From NCBI GenBank assembly GCA_002433675.1, contig DJIP01000117.1, forward strand, positions 2,700 to 27,315: 24,616 nt of DNA, written 5' to 3'. The position numbers and the translations under genes were made by a program. This DNA comes from Halomonas halophila. GTDB taxonomy: Bacteria; Pseudomonadota; Gammaproteobacteria; Pseudomonadales; Halomonadaceae. The notes beneath the pieces are model-generated. The model was not told where the DNA came from and did no database searches. It was given only the letters and a program-made list of their open reading frames with translations. Below, piece after piece: positions 14,943 to 22,889 of the stretch (the stretch's first letter is position 1; every line of letters begins with the position of its first letter).

Positions 14943-16625
14943 TCAGGACAGGTGAAGCAGCATGCTTTCAGGGTCCTCGAGATAGCCTTTCCAGGCGTTG
15001 CAGAAACGCGCGATGGTGCCACCATCCAGCAGGCGATGATCTCCGGCCCAGGTCACCGTCATGATGCCCCGACGTACGACCTGCCCTGCCTCATCGAAGC
15101 GGGGCAGCCATTGGGTCTTGCCGATGGCCACGATCGCCGACTCGGGGATATTGATGATGGGGGCGGCGTAGGTCCCGCCGAGGGCACCAATATTGGAGAT
15201 ACTGATGGTGCCTCCCTTGAGGTCGCTGGCAGCCACCCGCCCCTCGCGCGCAGCCTCGGTCAGGCGCTGTACCTCGGCGGCGATCTCGAGCAGGCTGAGG
15301 CGCTCACAGCCCTTGATATTGGGCACCATCAGTCCGGCCTTGCCGTCCACCGCCATGCCCACGTTGCAGTGAGGTGGATAGTGGATTTCGGTGGCCTCGT
15401 CATTGAGACGCGCATTGACCAGGGGATATTGGTCGAGGGCCAGCGCCAGCGCCTTGATGAAAAACGGCATCAAGGTGAGCTTGACGTCCCGGGCTTCAGC
15501 CTGGGGCTTGAGGCGACCGCGCAAGGCCAGCAGATCGGTAACGTCGATCTCTTCACCGTACTGGAAGTGCGGCACGCTGCTGGCCGCCGCTACCATCTGG
15601 CGCGCCATGGCCGCCCGGACCCCGCGCAGCGGCTCCACCCGCACCTCACCCTCGTCACGCCCTGCTCCAGCGGTGCCGGCGAGAGAGCCCGCCCCTGCTG
15701 ACTCGGACCCGGAATCGGCCGCGGAAGCGTCACCGCTGCCTTGCGTGCCATCCAGAAAGCTCAACACGTCTTCCTTCAACACTCGGCCCTGGCGACCGCT
15801 GCCGGGAATGTCCTCGAGTCGAAGCTGGTGTTCCCTGATCAGTCGACGCACCGCCGGGCTTGCCGGGATTCGCCCGTAGGGCCCCTTGCCACCCTCGGGC
15901 GCTGCCTTGGGCGCTGGAGGGTCGCTCTTGCGAGGTGCAGACCTCTCGACCGACGGCTCCTGCGTCACCCCGCCAGGGTCGACAGTACCCGCAGCCTGGT
16001 AGGCAAACAGCGGCGCATGGACCTTGGCCATTTCGCCCTTGGCCACATACAGCTCGGCAACGATCCCGTCCTCCGGTGCAGTGATCTCGACCATGGCCTT
16101 GTCGGTCATGACATCGACCAGTCGCTGGTCTTCGCTGATCTCGTCACCCTGGGCCACGTGCCATTCGACGATCTCGCACTCGACGATGCCCTCACCGATA
16201 TCGGGCAGAATAAAGTCCACCCGTCGACCCGCACCACCCTTTTCGCTGGAACTCGATGGCGGCTTCTGGGCAGGCGGCGCTTGCGCCGGAGCCTTGCCTT
16301 CGCTTTCAGCCGGACCCTCATCACGCGGGGGCTCTCCGCCCTGACCATCGCCGCCCTGACCATCGCCGCCCTGACCATCGCCACCCTGATGCTCGCCACG
16401 ATAGGCAAATAAGGGCGCATGGACCCGAGCCATCTCACCCTTGGCCACGTGCAGCCTGGTAACGATACCGGCCTCCGGGGCGGTGATCTCCACCAGCGCC
16501 TTGTCCGTCATCACCTCGACCACAGGCTGGTCTTCGGCGATGGTGTCACCTTCGGCAATCTTCCATTCCATCACCTCACACTCGACGATGCCCTCGCCGA
16601 TGTCAGGCAGCTTGAACTCTGTCAT
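14943..16625 (-). CDS. bkdB: Dihydrolipoyl acyltransferase E2 of branched-chain 2-oxoacid dehydrogenase, two lipoyl domains
   Basis: This is the core of the complex: it receives the acyl group from E1 on lipoyl-lysine and passes it to CoA. The 560 residues comprise lipoyl domain 1 (about 1-75, K42 in TDKA), a low-complexity linker with GGDGQ repeats and lipoyl domain 2 (about 135-210, K176 in TDKA). A peripheral-subunit binding domain (about 253-291, IPASPAVRRLIREH) and the catalytic domain (about 325-560) follow, the latter with DHRLLDGG giving H530 and D534. Both lipoyl domains open with LPDIGEGIVECE, typical of gammaproteobacterial BCKDH E2 rather than PDH E2. Two lipoyl domains are more than the single one I recall for BCKDH E2. 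GGGAG lies seven bases before the ATG, which follows the E1beta stop by 21 bases. No E3 gene is present in the window. Confidence 0.93.
   Translation of the reverse strand: MTEFKLPDIGEGIVECEVMEWKIAEGDTIAEDQPVVEVMTDKALVEITAPEAGIVTRLHVAKGEMARVHAPLFAYRGEHQGGDGQGGDGQGGDGQGGEPPRDEGPAESEGKAPAQAPPAQKPPSSSSEKGGAGRRVDFILPDIGEGIVECEIVEWHVAQGDEISEDQRLVDVMTDKAMVEITAPEDGIVAELYVAKGEMAKVHAPLFAYQAAGTVDPGGVTQEPSVERSAPRKSDPPAPKAAPEGGKGPYGRIPASPAVRRLIREHQLRLEDIPGSGRQGRVLKEDVLSFLDGTQGSGDASAADSGSESAGAGSLAGTAGAGRDEGEVRVEPLRGVRAAMARQMVAAASSVPHFQYGEEIDVTDLLALRGRLKPQAEARDVKLTLMPFFIKALALALDQYPLVNARLNDEATEIHYPPHCNVGMAVDGKAGLMVPNIKGCERLSLLEIAAEVQRLTEAAREGRVAASDLKGGTISISNIGALGGTYAAPIINIPESAIVAIGKTQWLPRFDEAGQVVRRGIMTVTWAGDHRLLDGGTIARFCNAWKGYLEDPESMLLHLS
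16338..16382 (-). repeat. Three perfect 15-base tandem repeats in the E2 gene (GGDGQ linker)
   Basis: On the plus strand the unit gccctgaccatcgcc occurs at 16338-16352, 16353-16367 and 16368-16382, with a degenerate fourth copy next to it. It codes for GGDGQ units in the flexible linker after the first lipoyl domain. Copy number could change by slippage without breaking the frame. Confidence 0.85.
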
Positions 16626-16646
16626 GTCTTGGCTCCCGGCGCCGTC

Positions 16647-17624
16647 TCAGTAGTGGAGTGAGGTCTTGATGGCCTCGTAGATCTTCAGATGGTCGGGCAG
16701 ATACTCCTTCTCCAGCGTCAGCGGAAAAGGGGTATCGATGCCGGTCACCCGCTGGATCGGCGACTCCAGGTAAAGAAAGCAGCGCTCCTGGATGGCGGCG
16801 GCGACCTCTCCGGCGAAGCCCCCCGTGCGGGGCGCCTCATGGGTGATGACCAGTCGACCTGTCTTCAGTACCGACTCGGCGACGGTATCCTCGTCCCATG
16901 GCAGGATGCTGCGCAGATCGATCACTTCGCAGGACACACCGTCCTTTTCTGCCATCTCCACCGCCCGATCGATCACCTCCATCTGGGCGCCCCAACCCAA
17001 TAGCGTGATATCGGCGCCTTCCTTGGTTACCTCCGCTTCTCCCAGGGGTAGCTGGTAATCCTCTTCCGGGACCTCGCCGGTGGAGGCGCGATAGAGTCGC
17101 TTCGGTTCGAAGAACAGCACCGGATCAGGGTCACGAATGGCGGCCAGCAACAGCCCCTTGGCCTCGTAGGGATTGCGCGGCACCACGATCTTGAGGCCCG
17201 GGGTGTGGGCGAAATAGGCCTCGGGTGACTGGGAGTGATAGAGGCCACCGGAAATACCGCCGCCGTAGGGCGCCCGGATGGTCAGTCCACCGACGTTGAA
17301 CAGATCACCGGAGCGGTAGCGGAACTTGGCGGTCTCGTTGACGATCTGGTCGAAGGCCGGAAAGATGTAGTCGGCGAACTGGATCTCCGCTACCGGCACC
17401 GATCCCTGGGCCGCCAGTCCATTGGCGAAGCCGATGATCCCCTGCTCCACCAATGGCGTGTTGAAGCAGCGCGCCTTGCCGTACTTTTCCTGAAGGTGGC
17501 TGGTCGCGCGGAAGACGCCACCGAAGCCCCCCACGTCCTCACCAAAGCACAGCACCTTGTCGTCTTCGGCCATGGCGATGTCCAGCGCCTGGTTGATGGC
17601 CTGCAGCATATTGATGGTCGGCAT
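16647..17624 (-). CDS. bkdA2: Branched-chain 2-oxoacid dehydrogenase E1 component, beta subunit
   Basis: This is the beta chain of the heterotetrameric thiamine-diphosphate E1, which decarboxylates the 2-oxo acids of valine, leucine and isoleucine. The 325 residues show the transketolase pyrimidine-binding part ([52 protein letters not shown]) and the C-terminal transketolase part ([39 protein letters not shown]). FGGVFRAT and [23 protein letters not shown] segments favour BCKDH over PDH. The frame is open upstream to 17654, but the ATG at 17624 fits the family N-terminus ([14 protein letters not shown]). That ATG is one base after the E1alpha stop and has GGAGGGG in the end of E1alpha as ribosome site, so the two chains are probably made in equal amounts. 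Confidence 0.94.
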   Translation of the reverse strand: MPTINMLQAINQALDIAMAEDDKVLCFGEDVGGFGGVFRATSHLQEKYGKARCFNTPLVEQGIIGFANGLAAQGSVPVAEIQFADYIFPAFDQIVNETAKFRYRSGDLFNVGGLTIRAPYGGGISGGLYHSQSPEAYFAHTPGLKIVVPRNPYEAKGLLLAAIRDPDPVLFFEPKRLYRASTGEVPEEDYQLPLGEAEVTKEGADITLLGWGAQMEVIDRAVEMAEKDGVSCEVIDLRSILPWDEDTVAESVLKTGRLVITHEAPRTGGFAGEVAAAIQERCFLYLESPIQRVTGIDTPFPLTLEKEYLPDHLKIYEAIKTSLHY

Positions 17625-17625
17625 C

Positions 17626-18834
17626 TCAGTCCCCTCCCTGGTCGGCATCGCCATGGCTTAACGCCGGGTCAAGCGACCTGGCCCCGCGCGGATAGGCCTC
17701 CGGGTAGCGCCGAACATGCTGTTTGAGGGCATCGAGCTGATGCTGCAGCGCAGGCGTCACGTCGGCATAGACGTCGGTGACCATGGTATCGATCGCCGGA
17801 GGTGGGCGCTTCTCGGCACGTTTCATGGTTTCCAGCACTTCGCGACGCAATTCATCCTGTAGCGCCTTTTCCTCGTCTTCACTCCACCAGCCGTGGGTCT
17901 CGAGCCACAGCTGCATGCGACGGATCGGGTCCTTGGCCCGCCAGGCATCCTCTTCCTTGCGCGAACGATAGCCCGAGGGGTCATCGGAAGAGCTGTGAGC
18001 CGCCAGACGGTAGGTCATGGCCTCGATCAGTACGGGCTTGTTCTCTTCCACCGCCAGACGCCGCGCCTTCTCAGTGGCCCGATAGACCGCCAGCACGTCG
18101 TTGCCGTCGACGCGGATCACGTGCATGCGATATCCCAGCGCCCTGGGCGCCACGCCATCTGCAGCGAACTGCTCCACCGACGGCGTGGAAATGGCGTAGC
18201 CATTGTTGCGACAGAAGAAGATCACCGGCGCCTCGTGCACCGCCGCCATGTTGAGCGCCGCATGGAAGTCGCCCTCGGAGGCCGCGCCCTCGCCAAAGTA
18301 GACGATGGTGCAGAGGCCTTCGCCGGCCAGCTTCTGGCCATAGGCATAGCCGGTGGCCTGGGGAATCTGTGTCGCCAGCGGTGAGGAAATGGTCATGTAG
18401 TGCAGCTTGCGCGACCCGTAGTGGATCGGCATCTGCCGGCCCTTGCCGTAGTCAAGTTCATTGCCGAACAACTGGTTCATGAACTCGTCGAAGCTGAAGC
18501 CGCGATAGGCCAAGGCGCCCTGCTCACGGTACTGGGCCATGATCATGTCGGCGTCATCCAGGGCGGCGGCGCTGCCGATGACCGCCGCTTCCTCGCCGGT
18601 ACACTGCATGTAGAAGCTCAGGCGTCCCTGACGCTGTGCCGCCATCATGCGCTCGTCCAGCACCCGGGTCGCCACCATGGCGTGGTAGATTCTCAGCGCC
18701 TTGTCGCGCTCGAGATCCGGCCCTTCGGCACCGTCATGAAGGGTGCCATCCTGGGATAGCACCGCATAGGTGGGAATGCTGTATTCGTCGCCGGACAGGA
18801 AGTCCGGCCGATGGGTCTGTGCGGTCGTCGTCAT
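17626..18834 (-). CDS. bkdA1: Branched-chain 2-oxoacid dehydrogenase E1 component, alpha subunit
   Basis: This is the alpha chain of E1, carrying the thiamine-diphosphate motif GEGAASEGD to CRNNGYAIS (181-216). The 402 residues run strikingly close to the mitochondrial BCKDHA as I recall it: [61 protein letters not shown] and [13 protein letters not shown]. The loop [13 protein letters not shown] keeps serines at 281 and 291, which align with the two phosphorylated serines of the mammalian enzyme. Such serines are also found in bacterial E1 proteins without a known kinase. AAGGAA lies about nine bases before the ATG. It is the first gene of the operon, downstream of a LiuR-like palindrome. 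The C-terminal tail (after about residue 385) is polar and probably disordered. Confidence 0.95.
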   Translation of the reverse strand: MTTTAQTHRPDFLSGDEYSIPTYAVLSQDGTLHDGAEGPDLERDKALRIYHAMVATRVLDERMMAAQRQGRLSFYMQCTGEEAAVIGSAAALDDADMIMAQYREQGALAYRGFSFDEFMNQLFGNELDYGKGRQMPIHYGSRKLHYMTISSPLATQIPQATGYAYGQKLAGEGLCTIVYFGEGAASEGDFHAALNMAAVHEAPVIFFCRNNGYAISTPSVEQFAADGVAPRALGYRMHVIRVDGNDVLAVYRATEKARRLAVEENKPVLIEAMTYRLAAHSSSDDPSGYRSRKEEDAWRAKDPIRRMQLWLETHGWWSEDEEKALQDELRREVLETMKRAEKRPPPAIDTMVTDVYADVTPALQHQLDALKQHVRRYPEAYPRGARSLDPALSHGDADQGGD

Positions 18835-18882
18835 CGTGCTGTTCCTTTGCCCCTTATGAGGGCAGTGTTGTCTTTATTCCCG

Positions 18883-18896
18883 CCCCTTGCCAGGGG
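18883..18896 (-). other. Small hairpin in the leader of the bkd operon
   Basis: Arms cccct (18883-18887) and agggg (18892-18896) pair around a four-base loop, about 50 bases before the E1alpha start. Too small to assign a function. Confidence 0.2.
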
Positions 18897-18925
18897 ATTG
18901 CCCGTGGCGGGACCAACGCACCCAC

Positions 18926-18941
18926 TTGACGTTAACGTAAA
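18926..18941 (-). promoter_or_regulatory. LiuR-like palindromic operator upstream of the bkd operon
   Basis: The 16-base site TTGACGTTAACGTAAA has a perfect ten-base core ACGTTAACGT (18929-18938) and only one mismatched pair in the whole palindrome. It resembles, from memory, the operator of LiuR, the MerR-family regulator of branched-chain amino acid breakdown in proteobacteria. On the minus strand a TTGTCT lies just upstream and could be the -35, with the palindrome filling a 19-base spacer as MerR-type promoters do. The -10 at that distance is poor. No liuR gene is in the window. Confidence 0.55.
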
Positions 18942-19010
18942 CTGAGACAACTGCCTAGCCGCGACTTTGGTCGAAAATGTCCTTCGTTTGAAGGGCAGGA
19001 AAGGAAGGAA

Positions 19011-19047
19011 AGGAAAAGCGTACCAGGCCCTGGGGTTCGGGCCCGGT
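19011..19047 (-). terminator. Likely intrinsic terminator of the osmoprotectant transporter operon
   Basis: Read on the minus strand, a nine-base stem (19039-19047 with 19022-19030, one G-U pair) closes an eight-base loop. A pyrimidine-rich tract with TTTT follows within about five bases. The hairpin begins nine bases after the stop of the last transporter gene and separates that operon from bkd in the same direction. Confidence 0.6.
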
Positions 19048-19055
19048 CGGCGAGA

Positions 19056-19790
19056 TCAGGCCCGGCGAGCCGGTGCCAGGCGCGCGAACACGCTGTCCAC
19101 CGTCAACGCCAGCAATGCAATCAACACCGCCCCTTGAACAATATAGGCGGTGTTGCCATTGACGATGCCGGAGATGATGGGATCCCCCAGGTTGCTCGAC
19201 CCTACGGTCGCGCCCAGGGCGGCGGTGGCGATGTTGATCGTCACCGAGGTACGGATACCGGCCAGGATCACCGGCGCCGCCAGCGGCAACTCCACCTGGC
19301 GCAGGATCTGGCCGCTGGTCATGCCCATGCCACGGGCCGCCTCGCGCACGGAGGGGTCGATACCCTCGATGCCGGCGAGTGTGTTGCGCACGATGGGCAG
19401 CAGTCCGTAAAGCAGCAGCGCCACCACGATAGGCAGGGTGCCGAAACCCAGTACCGGCACCGCCAGTGCCAGCACCGCCACCGGAGGGAACGTCTGCCCC
19501 AGCGATGCCACCTGGGCGACCAACGGCAGGAAGTCGCGTCCCCCCGGGCGGGTGACGGCAATGGCCCCGCCCACCCCGATCAAGGTGGCCAGCACGGCGG
19601 CAACGCTGACCACCAGCAGATGACGCCCCAACAACACCAGAAAGTCCACCCGCGAGAAGATCACGTCGCGGCTATCGGGCTCGACCCAGCGAAACAGCGC
19701 CTCCAGCTGCCCCATCAACAGACAACCCGCCAGCAGCAACAGTCCCCAGATGACGGGGACCCGCCAGCGTCCGGCCCAGTGATCAGTCAT
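19056..19790 (-). CDS. yehW: Osmoprotectant ABC transporter permease, YehW/OsmW-like
   Basis: One of the two membrane subunits of a compatible-solute importer (OsmU/YehZYXW type). The 244 residues give a leading helix and five or so further membrane helices, with the permease signature EAARGMGMTSGQILRQVELPLAAPVILAG contacting the ATPase. AVTRPGGRDFLPLV, ASLGQTFPPVAVLALAVPVLGFG, IRTSVTINIATA and NTAYIVQGA are close to E. coli YehW as recalled. It overlaps the ATPase gene by eight bases, so it is co-translated, and it is the last gene of the operon. In a halophile the likely cargo is glycine betaine or related solutes, but the E. coli homologue has low betaine affinity and the substrate is not settled by sequence. 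Confidence 0.9.
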   Translation of the reverse strand: MTDHWAGRWRVPVIWGLLLLAGCLLMGQLEALFRWVEPDSRDVIFSRVDFLVLLGRHLLVVSVAAVLATLIGVGGAIAVTRPGGRDFLPLVAQVASLGQTFPPVAVLALAVPVLGFGTLPIVVALLLYGLLPIVRNTLAGIEGIDPSVREAARGMGMTSGQILRQVELPLAAPVILAGIRTSVTINIATAALGATVGSSNLGDPIISGIVNGNTAYIVQGAVLIALLALTVDSVFARLAPARRA

Positions 19791-20727
19791 GGATCCTGGC
19801 TCCCACCAGCCGACGAAAACTCAGTTCACCGATCGGAATATCATCGTCATCGACCACCGCCAGACGCTCGACCCGGCGCCACAGCATTACCGACAGCGCT
19901 TCTCTAAGCGAGGCGCCCTGGTCGATCCGCTCGCGCGCCACGCCACCGGTACCCAGGGGCATCATGCGCTCGCTGACCGGTAGCAGCGCTGCCTCCTTGA
20001 GGCCGCGATCCTCACCGCCCAGCAACGAGGCGACGAAATCGTTGGCGGGTTCGCGCAGCACGCTCAACGGATGTCCCTGCTGCATGATCCGTCCTTCGTG
20101 CATCACCACCAGCCGGTCTGCCAGGGCCAGGGCCTCATCCATGTCATGGGTCACGAACACGATGGTCTTGCCCAGCCGCGCCTGAAGATCGCGCAACTCC
20201 AGTTGCAGGCTCTCGCGGGTGATCGGGTCCAGGGCACCGAACGGCTCGTCCATCAACAGAATATCCGGGTCCGCAGCCAGGGCGCGGGCGACACCGACCC
20301 GCTGTGCCTGCCCCCCCGACAACTGGTCGGGGTACTTGCCGGCGAACTCGTCCATCGACAGACCCAGCAAGGTCATCAACTCCTCGACCCGGGCATCTAC
20401 CTTGGACTTTGGCCACTTGAGCAGTCGAGGCACCAAGCCGATATTGCGCGCCACGGTCCAGTGGGGAAACAGACCGGTGCTCTGGATGGCATAGCCGATC
20501 CGACGCCTCAGGGCCTCTTCCTTGAAGCTGCGAATGGGCTGCTGGTCGATATGGATCTCGCCATCGCTGTGTTCGATCAGCCGGTTGATCATCCTTAGAG
20601 TGGTGGACTTGCCGCAGCCGGAGGTACCCACCAGGCAGCAGAATTCCCCGCTCTCGACCTTCAGCGAAATGCTGTCCACCGCAGTGGTCGACCCGAAGCG
20701 CTTGCTGATATTAATCAATTCGATCAT
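19783..20727 (-). CDS. yehX: Osmoprotectant ABC transporter ATP-binding protein, YehX/OsmV-like
   Basis: This is the ATPase of the osmoprotectant importer. The 314 residues include Walker A GTSGCGKST, a Q-loop (AIQSTGLFPHWTV), signature LSGGQAQR, Walker B ILLMDEP and switch histidine FVTHD. IRSFKEEALRRRIGYAIQSTGLFPHWTV and EPFGALDPITRE are typical of the OpuCA/ProV-like quaternary amine ATPases. The C-terminal part (about residues 235-314) is a shortened CBS-like region with VERLAVVDDDDIPIGELS. In OpuA/OpuC transporters CBS domains sense ionic strength, and one module at most is present here. Its start overlaps the preceding permease stop by four bases (ATGA), and its end overlaps the next permease by eight. 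Confidence 0.92.
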   Translation of the reverse strand: MIELINISKRFGSTTAVDSISLKVESGEFCCLVGTSGCGKSTTLRMINRLIEHSDGEIHIDQQPIRSFKEEALRRRIGYAIQSTGLFPHWTVARNIGLVPRLLKWPKSKVDARVEELMTLLGLSMDEFAGKYPDQLSGGQAQRVGVARALAADPDILLMDEPFGALDPITRESLQLELRDLQARLGKTIVFVTHDMDEALALADRLVVMHEGRIMQQGHPLSVLREPANDFVASLLGGEDRGLKEAALLPVSERMMPLGTGGVARERIDQGASLREALSVMLWRRVERLAVVDDDDIPIGELSFRRLVGARIHD

Positions 20728-21878
20728 GCGGCCTCTCCTCTCCCCAGTCGCCTCGACAGGTTGCCGAGTACCGCATCGGCGAATATTGCCATCACCAGAA
20801 TAGGCAAGGCCCCCAGCAGCACCAGATCCATGGCGGCCTGACCCAACCCTTGAAAGATGAAACGCCCCAGTCCTCCGGCGCCGATCAGGGCCGCCACTGC
20901 GGTCAGGCCGATGGCCTGCACCGTGGTGATACGCACCCCTTCCAGCAGTACCGGTACCGCCAGCGGCAGACGCACCTGAAAGAATATCTGCAACCGACTC
21001 ATGCCCATGCCTCGCGCCGCCTCGATCACGCCGGGGGAAACGCCCTCCAGCGCGACAAAGGTGTTTCTGACCATCGGCAGCAGACTGTAGGCCACCAGCG
21101 CCAACAGCGCCGGCGCCCAGCCGATACCGCTGATGCCCAGCGAATCGAGCCAGGGGTAACGATTGGCGAGCCAGGCCAGCGGGCCGAGCAACAAGCCGAA
21201 CAAGGCCAGGCTAGGGATCGTCTGCAGGAAATTGAGCACAGCGAAGGCGCCCCGCTGAACCCCAGGGTAGCGCCGCATCAGCAGCGCGATGCCGGCCCCG
21301 AGGACCAGACTGACGCCGACGGTGGTACTGACCAGCAACAGGTGTTCGCCGATGGCCAGCCAGAAGTCATCGGCACGGCCCTGATACTCCTGCCACAACG
21401 CCAGACGCTCCAGTCCCAATGGCAGGCAAACGGCGAGCAGCGCCAGCGGCGTCAGCATCAAGAGCCAGGACACCCCGGTCGACAGTCGCTGTCGAGTCCG
21501 CAGGTCCAGCAGCGCCAGCATCAATACGAACAACGCACACCAGATGCCTGAACCGATGCCGAGCCGCGCCTGGGGCAGCTCGGGATCCACCAACTGGTGC
21601 TCCGACAACCCCAGCCACAACGGCAGGCCCGCCAGTGCCAGCAGTACCAGGCCAAGCGAGCGCCAGCCGGGGTCGGCGCTGCGCGCGGACAGCGCTGCAA
21701 GGCCCATGGGCAGGCTGGCCAACAGCGCCATGGCGGGCCCCGCCACCTCCCAGGCGTAGCGAGCCTCGCCGGGCACGATACGATTGGGTGCGACGCTGAC
21801 CACAGGCAGCGCCCACCAGGCGCCGAGCCCCACCAGCATCAGGGTCAGCAATACCGTGTTACCGCGCTCACCGTTCAC
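20724..21878 (-). CDS. yehY: Osmoprotectant ABC transporter permease with extra N-terminal helices, YehY/OsmY-like
   Basis: This is the second permease, 384 residues, about 140-150 longer than its partner. The first 170 residues form several additional helices and contain the VSVAPNRIVPGEARYAW segment characteristic of YehY. The C-terminal part is a standard importer permease with FLQTIPSLALFGLLLGPLAW, EAARGMGMSRLQIFFQVRLPLAVPVLLEG and LIGAGGLGRFIFQGL. The predicted start is GTG at 21878, 21 bases after the binding-protein stop, with only a weak ribosome site. An ATG at 21839 would shorten it by 13 residues into the first helix. It overlaps the ATPase gene by four bases. Confidence 0.9.
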   Translation of the reverse strand: MNGERGNTVLLTLMLVGLGAWWALPVVSVAPNRIVPGEARYAWEVAGPAMALLASLPMGLAALSARSADPGWRSLGLVLLALAGLPLWLGLSEHQLVDPELPQARLGIGSGIWCALFVLMLALLDLRTRQRLSTGVSWLLMLTPLALLAVCLPLGLERLALWQEYQGRADDFWLAIGEHLLLVSTTVGVSLVLGAGIALLMRRYPGVQRGAFAVLNFLQTIPSLALFGLLLGPLAWLANRYPWLDSLGISGIGWAPALLALVAYSLLPMVRNTFVALEGVSPGVIEAARGMGMSRLQIFFQVRLPLAVPVLLEGVRITTVQAIGLTAVAALIGAGGLGRFIFQGLGQAAMDLVLLGALPILVMAIFADAVLGNLSRRLGRGEAA

Positions 21879-21899
21879 TGCACTCAGGAGACCGATGGC

Positions 21900-22802
21900 T
21901 CAGTCCTCGAGGGTCGACAGGTAGTCGGCGGCCACCTTCGCCGGGTCCAGACCGTTCACCGCCACGTCACCGTTGAGACGCTGCAGGGTTTCCAGGTCCA
22001 GCGACTGGAACACCGGCGCCAGTGCCTCTTCGATCTCGGGGTGAGCCTCGAGCACCTCCTTGCGCACCACCGGTGCCGGCTGATAGACCGGCTGGACACC
22101 CTTGGTGTCGGTCATCACGGTGAGGTCCAGTGCCTGCAGGCCACCATCGGTGCCATAGGTCATGGCGGAGTTCACGCCGCTGGTCTGCTGGGCCGCGGCT
22201 CGCATGGTCGCGGCGGTATTGCCACCGGAGAGTACCAGCAGGTCGTCATCCTCCAGAGAAAAGCCGTAGGCCTCCTCGAACGCCGGCAAGGCGAAAGCGG
22301 ACTCGACAAAATCGGTACTGGCCGCGAGCTTGTATTCGCCCCCCTGGTTGATGAAGGCGGCCATGTCCTCGAGGGTCTCGAGCCCGTTGTCACGGGCGAC
22401 GTCTCCGCGCACGCTGATGGCGTAGGTATTGTTGGCCGAGGCCGGCTCGAGCCAAACCAGTCCCTGCTCGGCGTCCTTGCTCTTCACCGTTTCATAGGCC
22501 TTGTCCGCGTCATGCCACACCGGGCTGTCGGTCATGTCGTGGAAGAAGGCACCATTGCCGGTGTATTCCGGATAGATATCGATCTCGCCGTTGATCAAGG
22601 CCTCACGCACGATGCTGGTGCCACCAAGCTGAAGTCGATCCTCGACCTCGAGCCCCGCCGCTTCAAGGCGCTGCAGGATCATCTGACCCAGCACGGAGCC
22701 CTCGGTATCGATCTTGGAGGACACCACCAGCGGGTCCTGTGCTTGAACCTGCCCCGCCAGGGCAGAGGCGACCATCACGGCTAACACCAGGGGACGTTTC
22801 AT
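21900..22802 (-). CDS. osmF: Osmoprotectant ABC transporter substrate-binding protein, YehZ/OsmF-like
   Basis: This periplasmic solute-binding protein is first in the operon, matching the yehZ-Y-X-W order. The 300 residues begin with a Sec signal peptide (MKRPLVLAVMVASALAGQVQA) and cleavage is expected after residue 21. No lipobox cysteine is present, so it should be free in the periplasm. The OpuAC-type fold is shown by KIDTEGSVLGQMI, QLGGTSIVREALINGEIDIYPEYTGNG, WLEPASANNTYAI and the late APVVRKEVLEAHPEIEEAL. GGTGAG lies five bases before the ATG. It is divergent from the DUF1853 gene across 87 bases. The E. coli counterpart is under RpoS and osmotic control. Confidence 0.92.
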   Translation of the reverse strand: MKRPLVLAVMVASALAGQVQAQDPLVVSSKIDTEGSVLGQMILQRLEAAGLEVEDRLQLGGTSIVREALINGEIDIYPEYTGNGAFFHDMTDSPVWHDADKAYETVKSKDAEQGLVWLEPASANNTYAISVRGDVARDNGLETLEDMAAFINQGGEYKLAASTDFVESAFALPAFEEAYGFSLEDDDLLVLSGGNTAATMRAAAQQTSGVNSAMTYGTDGGLQALDLTVMTDTKGVQPVYQPAPVVRKEVLEAHPEIEEALAPVFQSLDLETLQRLNGDVAVNGLDPAKVAADYLSTLED

Positions 22803-22835
22803 TTATCTCACCCAATTCCTTGTGTGTGTATGCTG

Positions 22836-22841
22836 AGTATA
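22836..22841 (-). promoter_or_regulatory. Candidate -10 element TATACT of the osmoprotectant operon
   Basis: On the minus strand TATACT lies about 34 bases before the osmF ATG. No recognisable -35 is found 16-18 bases upstream, which would be tolerable for an RpoS-type promoter. Base -13 is T rather than the favoured C. The RpoS assignment rests mainly on what is known of E. coli yehZYXW. Confidence 0.4.
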
Positions 22842-22889
22842 AGGAGGCAAGGCCAAGCCTGCTGAACGTTTCACCAACGTGAGTCCATC

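Noticed and set aside
14879..15025. 49-residue N-terminal extension of the kinase reading frame
   Set aside because: It runs through the 3' end of the E2 gene on the same strand and through the hairpin, and the ATG at 14878 has a strong ribosome site and the natural N-terminus.
17625..17654. Ten extra residues at the start of E1beta
   Set aside because: They would overlap the E1alpha end. The ATG at 17624 matches the family N-terminus and has a good ribosome site.
14943..18834. Pyruvate or acetoin dehydrogenase instead of branched-chain dehydrogenase
   Set aside because: E1alpha follows BCKDHA-type landmarks ([23 protein letters not shown]) and E2 has the LPDIGEGIVECE lipoyl start typical of BCKDH. 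A dual-specificity enzyme cannot be excluded.
18981..18994. Hairpin ccttc-gttt-gaagg as terminator of the osmoprotectant operon
   Set aside because: The five-base stem is weak. The longer stem at 19022-19047 followed by a T-rich tract is the better candidate.
18991..19018. Purine-rich AGGAAA/AAGGAA tract as a repeat element
   Set aside because: Units are irregular and the tract is explained as the pyrimidine-rich tail of the terminator on the other strand.
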